A stretch of DNA of 16,505 nt, taken from contig PEYP01000042.1 in NCBI GenBank assembly GCA_002774315.1, positions 5,210-21,714 on the forward strand, given 5' to 3'. The position numbers were made by a program, and so were the translations under genes. Shown here piece by piece: positions 4,932 to 13,038 of the stretch; within the stretch, counting starts at the first letter, position 1; each line of letters opens with the position of its first letter. This stretch comes from Candidatus Stahliibacteriota bacterium CG08_land_8_20_14_0_20_40_26 (GTDB lineage: Bacteria; Hydrothermota; UBA3073). The notes under the pieces were generated by a model that did no database searches, was not told the origin of the DNA, and saw nothing but the letters and a program-made list of their open reading frames with translations.

Positions 4932-4963
4932 TTATCCATTACCCCATCCTTTATCCTTTTCCC

Positions 4964-5410
4964 TTATATCCCCTCAATACTACGGAATTTCTCTATGAAG
5001 GATTGAGGCGTATCAATGTTAACCAGCTCCGTTAAATTCTTTTCTTCTTCCAGCACTTTTATAAGTTTCGCAAGGATGTATATGTAAAGTTTTGTTTCGC
5101 TCTTAGGAGCAAGTATAAGGAAAATGAGATTCGCAGGTTTACCATCCAGCGAATCAAATTCAATACCCTTTTTGGATACTCCTACAAGAATTGTAATGGA
5201 AGGAATTCCATCTATACGCGCATGTGGAACAGCAATTCCATTACCAAACCCTGTGGACTCAAGTTCTTCCCTTTTCATTATCTCCTTGAGTATACTCTCC
5301 TTATCCAGAGAGTTAAACTCAAGAAGTGTTTTTATTGCTTTCTCCTTGTTCTTTGCTACCAAATTCATCTTGATATTTTCCTCTTTCAAATAGTCTGATA
5401 TATTTATCAT
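4964..5410 (-). CDS. PTS EIIA type-2 / PtsN-like regulatory protein
   Basis: 148 residues, a stand-alone EIIA domain of the fructose/mannitol/Ntr class. GNGIAVPHAR (56-65) carries the phospho-acceptor His63, and FDSLDGKPANLIFLILAP (83-100) is the conserved second half. The length and the absence of any sugar permease gene nearby favour a regulatory PtsN-like role over sugar transport; that is inference. GGAGG lies 4 nt before the ATG. It is a paralogue of the EIIA domain in the fusion protein at 1-629, sharing the VPHA/IPHA and DGKP(A/V)NL signatures. The gap to lipM holds hairpin elements E and F. Confidence 0.88.
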   Translation of the reverse strand: MINISDYLKEENIKMNLVAKNKEKAIKTLLEFNSLDKESILKEIMKREELESTGFGNGIAVPHARIDGIPSITILVGVSKKGIEFDSLDGKPANLIFLILAPKSETKLYIYILAKLIKVLEEEKNLTELVNIDTPQSFIEKFRSIEGI

Positions 5411-5483
5411 ACTACCTCCATATTAAACAATGCAAGAATTAAAAATCGAGATGTAAAAAGAAATTAGACGCGGATAAAGGCAG

Positions 5484-5610
5484 TAATTAAGTCATTGGGT
5501 AATTAGGTTATTGAGTACCTGCATCACCAGACAACCAGCCCTTTAATAACTTAATGACCTAATAACTCAATAACTTTTAATATATCAGTGTTAATCTGCG
5601 TTAATCAGCG
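5484..5610. repeat. Intergenic quasi-repeats: inverted GTTATTGAG arms and 10-bp tandem
   Basis: Two arms made of variations on AGTCATTGGGTAATTAGG (5485-5515) and its reverse complement (5543-5578) form a long imperfect inverted repeat. Next to it, 5581-5610 holds three 10-bp units of the TTAATCTGCG/TTAATCAGCG type. The same two families recur at 14171-14200 and 14379-14460, and the first also near 4790-4812. They fill the gap between yhhQ and the EIIA gene; no gene is seen. Confidence 0.6.
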
Positions 5611-5654
5611 TCCAAAAAATAGAAGCTATCGGGGTAAATCAGCGTCAGGGCATA

Positions 5655-6365
5655 TCAATCTATCTCCAGCTTAAATGGATTGAAGTTCGTACGATAATCA
5701 AATACATCTATGCCCTCTTTTTTCTTTAAGAAGGCAACGATTATATATGTGAAGGGGGTAAATATTACTTCAAAGCCTGTTTTGAACAGGTAGTTTGATA
5801 TTATCACGGAAAGAAGTAGCGAGTTGGGTATTTTGCCAAGAAAGGCAAGTGTACAGAATATAGCAGTATCCACACCCTCTGCTACTATAGTTGATGAAAT
5901 AGTCCTTGAAAACAGCCATTTTCCCTTTGTTGCAATTTTCATTTTTGCCATTAAAAACGAGTTGATAAATTCGCCACACCAGTATGCAATAAGGCTTGCA
6001 GAAACAATTCTTGGTACCCAGCCGAGAATTGCCTCATATGCCATTTGATTTTCCCACCCCCGGGCAGATGGAAGTTTTCCAACTATTATGAATATAAGTG
6101 CTGCAAAAAAATTCGCCCCAAAACCTGCCCATATAGTTCTTCTTGCTCTTTTATATCCGTATACCTCTGTAAGGACATCACCAAGAATGTACACAAGCGG
6201 AAACAGTATTGTCCCACCATCAAATGTAAATGGCCCGAGATTCACTATCTTCGCAGAAACCACATTTGACACAAGCAAAACCGTGACAAACAGCATAATT
6301 ATAAGATCAAAGTATTTCATAAGCAAGCGAACTGGTAAATTATTACACCGATAATCTACGGGCAC
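5655..6365 (-). CDS. yhhQ: Queuosine-precursor transporter, VUT/YhhQ family (DUF165)
   Basis: 236 residues and an integral membrane protein with about six hydrophobic segments (roughly 18-38, 50-67, 78-97, 112-130, 155-176, 183-212). FPLVYILGDVLTEVYGY (55-71) is the family signature, and a SNYLFKTGFEV segment (190-200) is also typical. Members import queuosine precursors (preQ0/preQ1) across the inner membrane. The start is uncertain: the longest frame begins at GTG (6365) with AGAGG only 2 nt before it, while ATG at residue 16 (6320), giving MKYFDLIIML, looks more like family N-termini but has no ribosome site. It lies 37 nt after rpoD and is probably cotranscribed. A Q-modifiable tRNA-His lies about 2.8 kb downstream. 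Confidence 0.87.
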   Translation of the reverse strand: MPVDYRCNNLPVRLLMKYFDLIIMLFVTVLLVSNVVSAKIVNLGPFTFDGGTILFPLVYILGDVLTEVYGYKRARRTIWAGFGANFFAALIFIIVGKLPSARGWENQMAYEAILGWVPRIVSASLIAYWCGEFINSFLMAKMKIATKGKWLFSRTISSTIVAEGVDTAIFCTLAFLGKIPNSLLLSVIISNYLFKTGFEVIFTPFTYIIVAFLKKKEGIDVFDYRTNFNPFKLEID

Positions 6366-6402
6366 ATCCTCTGATGCTGCAATTTGTAATTATATCAAGT
6401 GG

Positions 6403-7905
6403 TTATCTCAAAAAATCCAAGAACGGCTCCAATTTCTTTTTTCTGTTTTTGTGACGGAGTTTTCTCACTGCCTTTTGCTCAATCTGCCTCACTCTTTCTC
6501 TTGTGACATCAAACATATTCCCCACTTCTTCAAGCGTATGGGAAACACCATCTATAAGACCAAATCTCATTTCAACAACCTCTTTCTCTTTCTCCGTGAG
6601 CGTACTCAAAACCTCGTCGATCTTACTCTTTAAAAACAGCCTTCCAATTTCGCTTGCAGGTGAACCAGTGTTCTCATCTGCTATGAAATCACCAAAAAGT
6701 GAATCTTCATCACTACCCACCGGTTTATCAAGAGAAATAGTGTCTTGTGTGATCTGGTATACTGTCTTTATTTTTCTCTCTGAGACATCTAAAATCAAGG
6801 CTAATTCCTCTGTAGTAGGTTCTCTTCCATGTTCCTGAATAAACTGCTTTGTCGCCTTGAGAACACGATGTGAGAGTTCGAGCATATGCACTGGAACACG
6901 AATAGTCCTTGACTGATCAGCAATTGCCCTCGAGATGGCCTGCCTTATCCACCAGGTAGCATAAGTAGAGAATTTATATCCCTTGCGATAATTAAACTTT
7001 ACAACTGCCTTTATGAGACCATTGTTACCTTCCTGAATAAGATCATCAAACTCCAATCCTCTCCCGGTGTACTTCCTTGCTATAGATACCACAAGTCTCA
7101 CATTAGCATTCACCATAGCCTCCTTCGCCCTTTCTACTTCCTGATGATACCTTTTTATCTTCTTAATGAGTTCGGGAAATTCATCTATCTTTATTCCCAA
7201 TATTGCCTTAAGCTCATAATTGCAGGATTCATTACCTTTCAATTCCTCCAGATATTCTTCGAGAGTACCCACAATCTCATCTAAATATAGAAAATGAAGC
7301 CCAAGATCGATCACCATCTCTTTTATCTCTTCTTTCCCTTTCTCCGTCTCCTTAAGTCTTCCTACATGATAAAGCTTTAATATCTCCGTTTTCTTTTTAT
7401 CTATCTTGTCAAGGCTCAATAGTATCCTTTCTTTCTCTCTTCGTAGTTCACGTCTTGAAGGCTCCACAACGCCTATACGCACAAACTCATCTGGTGGTAT
7501 TCTGTTCGTCTTGATCTTTTCTCTGTATGACGATAACTTATCTATGGCAACAAGCGTTGAGAAGGCAGCCCTCGTAATCTGTTCATATCCATGTTCTATT
7601 GTCTTTGAAAAGTCGACCTCTTCCTTCTTATTAAGAAGGGTGAATCTGGACATCTCTTTCAAGTATATCTTCGTGGGGTCCTCCAGTCTATCTCCCATAA
7701 CAGGTAATTCCTGCACTTTATTCCTTAATTCATCTCTCTCATCGCTCTCGGCAATGTTTATTCCCTCTGCACGAAGGTAAGATATGACTTTATCTATGTC
7801 ACCTGGTTGTATTAACTCTGTAGGAAGTAACTTGTTTAAATCTTCGTAGGTGAGCTCACCTTTAACATCAGCATATTTTAGGATCTTTTTATAATTTATT
7901 TTCAT
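6403..7905 (-). CDS. rpoD: RNA polymerase primary sigma factor (sigma-70/SigA)
   Basis: 500 residues from the ATG at 7905. That start is preferred because GGGAGG sits 4 nt before it, although an in-frame ATG at 7917 would add four residues. Numbered from 7917: region 1.1 is near 28-60; region 1.2 begins at DPTKIYLKEM (80-89); region 2 spans about 268-342, with the core-binding and -10 recognition block FSTYATWWIRQA (316-327); region 3 is about 345-425; and region 4 includes TLEEVGNMFDVTRERVRQIE (461-480), the -35 recognition helix. The insert between 1.2 and 2 (about 130-260) is present but short. It recognises housekeeping promoters such as TTGACA/TATAAT, as seen at 3896-3924. It follows dnaG by 38 nt, the usual macromolecular-synthesis order. 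Confidence 0.97.
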   Translation of the reverse strand: MKINYKKILKYADVKGELTYEDLNKLLPTELIQPGDIDKVISYLRAEGINIAESDERDELRNKVQELPVMGDRLEDPTKIYLKEMSRFTLLNKKEEVDFSKTIEHGYEQITRAAFSTLVAIDKLSSYREKIKTNRIPPDEFVRIGVVEPSRRELRREKERILLSLDKIDKKKTEILKLYHVGRLKETEKGKEEIKEMVIDLGLHFLYLDEIVGTLEEYLEELKGNESCNYELKAILGIKIDEFPELIKKIKRYHQEVERAKEAMVNANVRLVVSIARKYTGRGLEFDDLIQEGNNGLIKAVVKFNYRKGYKFSTYATWWIRQAISRAIADQSRTIRVPVHMLELSHRVLKATKQFIQEHGREPTTEELALILDVSERKIKTVYQITQDTISLDKPVGSDEDSLFGDFIADENTGSPASEIGRLFLKSKIDEVLSTLTEKEKEVVEMRFGLIDGVSHTLEEVGNMFDVTRERVRQIEQKAVRKLRHKNRKKKLEPFLDFLR

Positions 7906-7943
7906 CCTTCCTCCCATGCCTTCAAAATCCTAATTGAAATTAG

Positions 7944-9596
7944 TCAATTTATCTCTCTTGCCTCCCGTTGCATTTTTTCATATTCTATAATAAGTTTTTT
8001 TAACCGTTCTTGGCTGCTTTCCTGCTTCATTATCTCTCTCATACTTTTAAGATCATTTTTGAGTTTCCAGGATCTGAGTTTTTTTAAAAGATGTTGTGTC
8101 TCTTCTAATTCCTCTTCCTTTTCTCTTTCACTAAAGAGAACATCTCCGACGATTTTTCTTAAATCGGGCTCTATCTTCCCCATTATTTCTTCAGAGTCAG
8201 TTGTCTCCTCGTTGAAAATCTCTTTAATTGTAGGTGTTTGTATAACGCCCTTTGCTTTTTTCACAAGATTCCACACAGATTTATCCTTTAAAGCAAACCC
8301 TAAAAGCTTCGCCTCTACCCTATGCTGTGCATCTATATAATCTGCACGAAAGGTGCTCTTCCTTTTAGTATTAGTACTCCTACCCACTAATAATGATTTA
8401 CTAATCCCAAATCTCTTGGACGCCTCATCTGTCCATACTTCTTTTCTTATCGGGTCCTTCAAGAGAGACAACATATCTCTTACTTCGTTTATTAAAACGA
8501 CTCTATCTTCTGGATTATCTGTTTTTTTTACATTTACGACAAATTCAAGAAAGTCCACTGTGGTCCTGAGAAAATTTTTGTAATCAATTCCTTTCTCTCT
8601 AACAAGAGAGTCAGGGTCATACCCGGAAGGAGATAATGCCACCCTCACACCGAGTGAGTTTTTTAAAAGAATATCTATAGCTCTTCTCGTTGCCTTCAAT
8701 CCAGCATCATCAGAATCGTAAAATACAACAACATTTTTTGCGTATCTTGATAATAGGCTTGCCTGGCCATCTGTCAGTGATGTTCCCAAAGAAGCAATCA
8801 CATTTTTGACCCCTGCCTGCCATAACGACAGAAGATCGAGATTTCCTTCAACCAGAATAGCAAGCTTCTCCTTTCTTATATCTCCTTTCGTTTGATGTAA
8901 TCCATATAAAGTATTTGACTTTTTATACACATCTGTATCGGGGGAATTCATATACTTGGGTTGTCTTTCATCTATAACTCTGCTACCAAATCCAACAACC
9001 TTTCCTGCTGTATTGAATACAGGGAACATAATCCTCTTTATAAACTTATCTCGTCCTTCTACAACAAGGCCTGCCTTTTCAAGTAATTCCTTTTTCATCC
9101 CCTTTTTCCGTGCAATCTCAAGAATGTATCTCTGCGAAGTAGGTGCGTAACCCAGTTTAAAAGCAATTATGGTCTCATTTTTTATTCCTCTTCTTTCAAA
9201 ATACGCAAGTCCCGGTTTACCCTGAGGTTTCTTAAGCAGAGTATCCTGATATAATTGACTTGCATATTCTAACACCTTCAGTATATCTACATTTTTTTCT
9301 TCTTCTCCTTTTATTTCTATTCCTGCTCTCTCGGCAAGGAATCTCACTGCCTCCGGAAATGTCATTCCTTTGTATTCTATAAGAAATGTAATTACATTCC
9401 CGGTCTTCCCACATCCAAAACAATGATAAATTCCCCTTTGGGGTGACACAAATAAACTCGGAGTCTTCTCTGCGTGAAATGGACAGAGGGCTTTATAGTT
9501 CTTGCCTGACTTCTTAATGTCCAAAAAATCCGCTATTACCTCCTCTATCGGATTTTCATCCCTGACACGACTTAATGTATCCTCTGTAAAGCGCAT
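7944..9596 (-). CDS. dnaG: DNA primase
   Basis: 550 residues, slightly shorter than typical DnaG. It makes RNA primers for replication with the DnaB helicase. The N-terminal CHC2 zinc finger has C38, H41, C59 and C62 (CPFHAEKTPS ... HCFGCGKTGN). The catalytic core contains FGSRVID (203-209) and KYMNSPDT (214-221), and the TOPRIM fold has E250 in VEGNLDLL and D294/D296 in YDSDDAG. The C-terminal helicase-binding domain (about 420-550) is charged and short. No Shine-Dalgarno precedes the ATG; the 50 nt upstream are GGGTTAATGCG-type repeats. It lies between the four-helix-bundle gene and rpoD. Confidence 0.96.
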   Translation of the reverse strand: MRFTEDTLSRVRDENPIEEVIADFLDIKKSGKNYKALCPFHAEKTPSLFVSPQRGIYHCFGCGKTGNVITFLIEYKGMTFPEAVRFLAERAGIEIKGEEEKNVDILKVLEYASQLYQDTLLKKPQGKPGLAYFERRGIKNETIIAFKLGYAPTSQRYILEIARKKGMKKELLEKAGLVVEGRDKFIKRIMFPVFNTAGKVVGFGSRVIDERQPKYMNSPDTDVYKKSNTLYGLHQTKGDIRKEKLAILVEGNLDLLSLWQAGVKNVIASLGTSLTDGQASLLSRYAKNVVVFYDSDDAGLKATRRAIDILLKNSLGVRVALSPSGYDPDSLVREKGIDYKNFLRTTVDFLEFVVNVKKTDNPEDRVVLINEVRDMLSLLKDPIRKEVWTDEASKRFGISKSLLVGRSTNTKRKSTFRADYIDAQHRVEAKLLGFALKDKSVWNLVKKAKGVIQTPTIKEIFNEETTDSEEIMGKIEPDLRKIVGDVLFSEREKEEELEETQHLLKKLRSWKLKNDLKSMREIMKQESSQERLKKLIIEYEKMQREAREIN

Positions 9597-9607
9597 ATGA
9601 GATTTAG

Positions 9608-9650
9608 TGCGTTAATGGGGTAATGGGTTAATGCGTTAATGGTTAATGGG
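9608..9650. repeat. Tandem TTAATGSG/GTTAATGG quasi-repeat
   Basis: A run of near-identical 8-10 nt units (GCGTTAATGGGGTAATGGGT and so on) fills the gap between the four-helix-bundle gene and the dnaG ATG. It resembles the GTTATTGAG-type repeats elsewhere in the window. Confidence 0.55.
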
Positions 9651-9652
9651 AA

Positions 9653-10051
9653 CTACACCACCTCAGCCCGCTTTGCTTGTAACGACTTAACTAATGCAAG
9701 CAACTTATTTTCTACCTTGTAATGAAGTTCATCAAACCTCTCAAAATCTCCTTCTCTCAATTGGCCTATAAGCTTAATGCCAATTACACGGGTTATGACC
9801 TCGCCCGAAGACCCAAGTGCGACGTTCAGAAAATATAGATATTCGTTGATAGATCTTCGACAGTAACCTTCTGCGATATTGGAGGCAATCGACTGGGCAG
9901 AATCAAGAATCTGACTCCTCAATCTGAAGTCTACATTGGGAGCCCCGCCCATTATATCCGATGTAAGTTTGAATAATTCCATTGCATCTTGCCAAACCTC
10001 CAACTTCATATATCCACGATTAATATTTCTTCTTTTCGTATGATCTTTCAC
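9653..10051 (-). CDS. Four-helix-bundle protein (23S rRNA intervening-sequence protein family)
   Basis: 132 residues from the GTG at 10051, chosen because AGGAG lies exactly 5 nt before it (10061-10057) and because NRGYMKLEVWQDA near the N-terminus resembles family members I remember. A longer in-frame ATG (10162) would translate a palindromic repeat and is rejected. An ATG at 10009 is a second possibility. Family features are LEVWQDAMELFKLT (16-29), the SAQSIASNIAEGYCRRS segment (51-67) and EYLYFLNVALGSSGE (70-84). The fold is a pentameric helical bundle and the function is unknown; relatives lie in 23S rRNA intervening sequences or as orphan genes. Here it interrupts the mutS2-dnaG interval and is flanked by repeats on both sides, which suggests a late insertion. 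Confidence 0.85.
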   Translation of the reverse strand: MKDHTKRRNINRGYMKLEVWQDAMELFKLTSDIMGGAPNVDFRLRSQILDSAQSIASNIAEGYCRRSINEYLYFLNVALGSSGEVITRVIGIKLIGQLREGDFERFDELHYKVENKLLALVKSLQAKRAEVV

Positions 10052-10118
10052 TTTTTCTCCTATTAATTCATCACTATCGCGACCAAGACAGGCTGTGCAG
10101 AAATGTGACTTTCCCATG

Positions 10119-10179
10119 TTGCGGACAGGAATAAACCTTGTCCCTACAACAGGTAGGGACAACCCTTGTAGTTGTCCGC
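10119..10179. repeat. Long hairpin element, GTAGGGACAA family
   Basis: The right arm GTAGGGACAA...TGTCCGC (10153-10179) pairs with the left arm starting at GCGGACA (10121-10127) and ending TTGTCCCTAC (10138-10147). This gives 10 inner and 7 outer base pairs, a 10-nt internal loop and the terminal loop AACAG. A degenerate GGGGACAG relative lies near 1957-1979. Confidence 0.7.
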
Positions 10180-10217
10180 AGGAAAACTTTTAATGCCGAT
10201 TGTGATGGAGTTAAGGC

Positions 10218-10258
10218 GCCTGCCTATCTACCGATAGGTAGACCTGCAGTAGGCAGGC
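10218..10258. repeat. Nested hairpin (element D arms around a TCTACC hairpin)
   Basis: The outer arms GCCTGCCTA (10218-10226) and TAGGCAGGC (10250-10258) are perfect. Inside, TCTACC-GATA-GGTAGA (10227-10242) is a second perfect hairpin, leaving CCTGCAG unpaired. It looks like one palindrome grown inside another. Confidence 0.7.
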
Positions 10259-10312
10259 TTGCTGCACGGTTGTTTTTGCACAACCACAAGAGGTCGCTCC
10301 TAGCATCACTCA

Positions 10313-10347
10313 ATTCCCCCATTCCCCCATTCCCCCATTCCCCCATT
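10313..10347 (-). repeat. (GGGGGAAT)x4 tandem repeat, G-quadruplex motif
   Basis: Four exact ATTCCCCC units on the plus strand (10313-10344) plus a partial ATT. Read on the transcribed minus strand they are four G5 runs separated by the 3-nt loops AAT, an ideal quadruplex pattern. It begins 15-18 nt after the mutS2 stop codon. Confidence 0.8.
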
Positions 10348-10361
10348 ACCTCGTCACCCCA

Positions 10362-12605
10362 CTACCCTCTGATCTTCCCCACTGTAACTCCATCTCCTCC
10401 TTCCTTTAAGGGAGCAATCTCGAAGGATTCTATTCTATCATCATTCGAGAGAAATTTCCACACTGCGTTTTTTAAAATGCCTTCTCCTACGCCGTGTATT
10501 ATCCTGAAATTCCTTTCTCCTAATAGCCACACATCATCAATGTATCTCTCGAGTTGCGAAATCGCCTCATCAACCCTGAGATTGCGTATATTTATCTCAA
10601 TTTTTAGTTCTCTACTTCTTGTAAATCTTATGTGGTGCTGTGGTTCAGCCTTCGCTTCACGGGTTTTATTTACGGGTTCAATGGATTTGGCGGGTATTTC
10701 AAACCGCACATCATCTATCAATAGAGTCACCCTTTTTTCGGTAGCATCTATTATCTTTCCCTCAATGCCCAGTGAGTGAATTCTCGCCATATCACCAACC
10801 TTGAAATTGTAAACTCCTTTTCTCTTCCCACTACTGACCTTTTCTATCTCTTTCCGCTCTTGTTTAATCTCCTGCTCTATCATCTGCTTTACCCTCACTA
10901 TACTCTCTCTTTTTGCATTACTCTCCCTTATCTCTCTCACGAGATTTTCTACTCTTCTTCTTGTGTCAAGAAGTATCTTTTTCTTTTCTTTTCTGAGATT
11001 CTCTATCTCATCTTCCCATCTTCCCTTTAGTGATTGCGCTCTTTCAAGCTGACCCTCAAGCATTTTTTCTCTTCCTTCTAACTCTCTCTTTAAATTAGAT
11101 ACCCTTCCCTTTTCCTCCTCCAGTTCTTTCAAAAGGCGTTCAGTCTTCAGTATATTCTTATCAGCAAGTTCTTCTGCCCTTTTTAGAAGTCTATTATCTA
11201 CCCCGACAGACCTTGCAGTCTCAAGCCATAGCGATTCGCCGGGAAACCCAATCTTAAGTTTGTATGTTGGCATCCCGTTTTCGGTTTCCATTCTTGCATT
11301 CTGCATGCCATTCTCTTCTGCGACAAAAAACTTGAGGGCAGTAGAATGGGATGTGGCTATGGTAATAGCTTTCTTCCTTGTAAACTCTTCAATAAATGCC
11401 GAGGCAATTGCTCTTCCGCCATCGGGTTCTGTTCCCCTATCAATTTCATCAATGAGAAGGAGACTCTCCTCTGTGGCGTGGTCCTGCATACACTTCAGTT
11501 CTTTTAAATGGAATGAAAATGACGATTCACCTGTTTCTATGGATGACTCATCGCCTATGTCGGCAAATATTCTGTCAAAGACAGGAAAGACAGAATCGGG
11601 TGAGGTAGGAACAGGGATACCCGACTGTGCCATAACTGAGAGAATCCCGACCGTTTGTAATGCCACGGTCTTGCCTCCCATATTAGGACCTGTTACAAGA
11701 AGGGTTGTAAATTTTTTACCAATCTCCATGTCAAGTGGGATAACATCTCTCTTCAATTGAAGAAGTGGATGTTTTCCCCCAATTATTCTTAAAAATCTTT
11801 CACCTATATCGGGTATCTGCCATCCCTTTTCTCTTGATATGCTGGATACTGCAACAATGGCATCATATCTACCAATCACATTAAGGTTGTTCCTCATCTC
11901 GGGTAGTTTCTCCCTGATAAATGCAGTTAACTGTCTTAAAATCCTCTTTTTCTCTACCTCAATCCCCTTTGTAGTAATCTCAATCTCATTATTGAGAGGA
12001 ACGCAGTCTGCTGGCTCAATAAACAGGGTTCTCCCACCCCTTGATATATCATGAACTATTCCATCTACTTTCTGACCCGCCATCACGGGTATTACATATC
12101 TTCCACCTCTGAGAGTAACTCCATCTCCAAGCTTGCTTTTCAACCTCTGTCTGGAATTCTTTAGTTGCTCTTCCAGTTCCAATATCCTTTTGGTAACAAT
12201 TTCTCCATTCCTTTTAATTACAGCTATTATCTTTTGTCTTCCCTCATCAAGGATAGAGATCGAAGAGATAAGAGACAGAAGATACTGCCATTTATTATTC
12301 TCTGTAAAGTAACCTTTAAGTTGCCTTGCAAAGTCAAGAAAATCTGCAATCTCAAGGAATTCCTGTGGTGAAAGTGTACTGCCGCCTTCAAGAGATGCAA
12401 GGATATAGGACAGATTTTTCTCGTTGTATAAGAGAGGGTCTCGTATTTGCATACCCTCCCTTATGAATGCGAATCTTCTTTTGATAGCGTCTACATCATA
12501 GAGTGGGGAGAGTATGCCTACCTCATCCTTACCCTTTTTTGTACCTGCCCTCTGTGCAATCAGGGAGATGACCTTATCAAATTCAAGTCTTTCTTTATAG
12601 GTCAT
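10362..12605 (-). CDS. mutS2: MutS2 ATPase/Smr-domain protein
   Basis: 747 residues. The MutS2 core and lever regions come first, then Walker A GPNMGGKT (306-313), the signature stretch FADIGDESSIETGESSFSFH (347-366), Walker B LLLIDE (382-387) and TSHST (418-422). A charged coiled coil spans about 475-590, a KOW-like VGDMARIHSLGIEGKI follows at 603-618, and a C-terminal Smr domain occupies about 668-747. MutS2 proteins act on collided ribosomes or on branched DNA rather than in classical mismatch repair. The Smr HGVGEG motif (704-709) is kept, but the usual L-D-x-R-G is I-N-I-R-N (671-675), so the acidic residue is lost. The start follows rpsU by 14 nt with only a weak GGA ribosome site, suggesting coupling to rpsU. 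Confidence 0.95.
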   Translation of the reverse strand: MTYKERLEFDKVISLIAQRAGTKKGKDEVGILSPLYDVDAIKRRFAFIREGMQIRDPLLYNEKNLSYILASLEGGSTLSPQEFLEIADFLDFARQLKGYFTENNKWQYLLSLISSISILDEGRQKIIAVIKRNGEIVTKRILELEEQLKNSRQRLKSKLGDGVTLRGGRYVIPVMAGQKVDGIVHDISRGGRTLFIEPADCVPLNNEIEITTKGIEVEKKRILRQLTAFIREKLPEMRNNLNVIGRYDAIVAVSSISREKGWQIPDIGERFLRIIGGKHPLLQLKRDVIPLDMEIGKKFTTLLVTGPNMGGKTVALQTVGILSVMAQSGIPVPTSPDSVFPVFDRIFADIGDESSIETGESSFSFHLKELKCMQDHATEESLLLIDEIDRGTEPDGGRAIASAFIEEFTRKKAITIATSHSTALKFFVAEENGMQNARMETENGMPTYKLKIGFPGESLWLETARSVGVDNRLLKRAEELADKNILKTERLLKELEEEKGRVSNLKRELEGREKMLEGQLERAQSLKGRWEDEIENLRKEKKKILLDTRRRVENLVREIRESNAKRESIVRVKQMIEQEIKQERKEIEKVSSGKRKGVYNFKVGDMARIHSLGIEGKIIDATEKRVTLLIDDVRFEIPAKSIEPVNKTREAKAEPQHHIRFTRSRELKIEINIRNLRVDEAISQLERYIDDVWLLGERNFRIIHGVGEGILKNAVWKFLSNDDRIESFEIAPLKEGGDGVTVGKIRG

Positions 12606-12619
12606 AATCCAACTATTTT

Positions 12620-12811
12620 TTATCTCTTACTTCTTCCTTTTCTTGATGCCCATAATCTTCTGGCATTCTTCTGCTTACGCCGTTCGGATGGCTTCTCGTA
12701 GTATTCGCGTTCTTTTAGCAATGAGAGGATACGATTTTTTTCGCACTCTCTCTTAAATCTACGGAATGCGGATTCAAACGACTCTCCATCCCTCACCTTC
12801 ACTGATAACAT
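12620..12811 (-). CDS. rpsU: 30S ribosomal protein bS21
   Basis: 63 residues, starting MLSVKVRDGESFESAFRRFK and continuing with REYYEKPSERRKQKNARR, the bS21 pattern of KVR..E.F..A.RRFKR and Y-Y-E-K-P-S. It is a basic small-subunit protein needed for initiation on structured messages. The ATG at 12811 is chosen because AGGGGGGTGA lies about 8 nt upstream and the N-terminus then matches the family. A GTG at 12820 would add three residues but falls inside that ribosome site. It heads the rpsU-mutS2-dnaG-rpoD block; the 218 nt upstream contain CTCGATGCTCG-like repeats and no promoter I trust. Confidence 0.95.
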   Translation of the reverse strand: MLSVKVRDGESFESAFRRFKRECEKNRILSLLKEREYYEKPSERRKQKNARRLWASRKGRSKR

Positions 12812-13038
12812 CCATTTCACCCCCCTTCATTAAACCCCAAGTGCCTTTCACAAAATTCGTAATCCCTTACAACCCTCGTTTATCGGTAGCGAGGCTCGAT
12901 TTTTTGATGCTCGATGCTCGCCTCCATAGAAATCCTACGAACTGTATTTTTCAAGTCTCAAGCTTCCAGCTTCGAGTTTCGTTACCAGCTTCCTCAACGA
13001 TAACCCTGTTTCGATACCCTTGGTTTTGTGAAGCCCTA

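Larger units (their letters stand above)
10052..10361. other. Repeat-filled gap between mutS2 and the four-helix-bundle gene
   Basis: No gene is seen. It contains the ribosome site of the downstream gene, a left half of element F (GCGACC, 10078-10083), the long hairpin 10119-10179, the nested hairpin 10218-10258, a GGTTGT/ACAACC hairpin near 10268-10285, a right half of element F (GGTCGC, 10293-10298) and four tandem ATTCCCCC units. Confidence 0.6.

Noticed and set aside
10052..10162. N-terminal extension of the four-helix-bundle protein from the ATG at 10162
   Set aside because: The first residues (VGTRFIPVRN) are translated from the palindromic element at 10119-10179, and a GTG with a well-placed AGGAG at 10051 is a better start.
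10138..10779. Plus-strand 213-residue frame over the mutS2 3' end
   Set aside because: It is composed of translated repeats and the complement of the MutS2 Smr region, with no family features.
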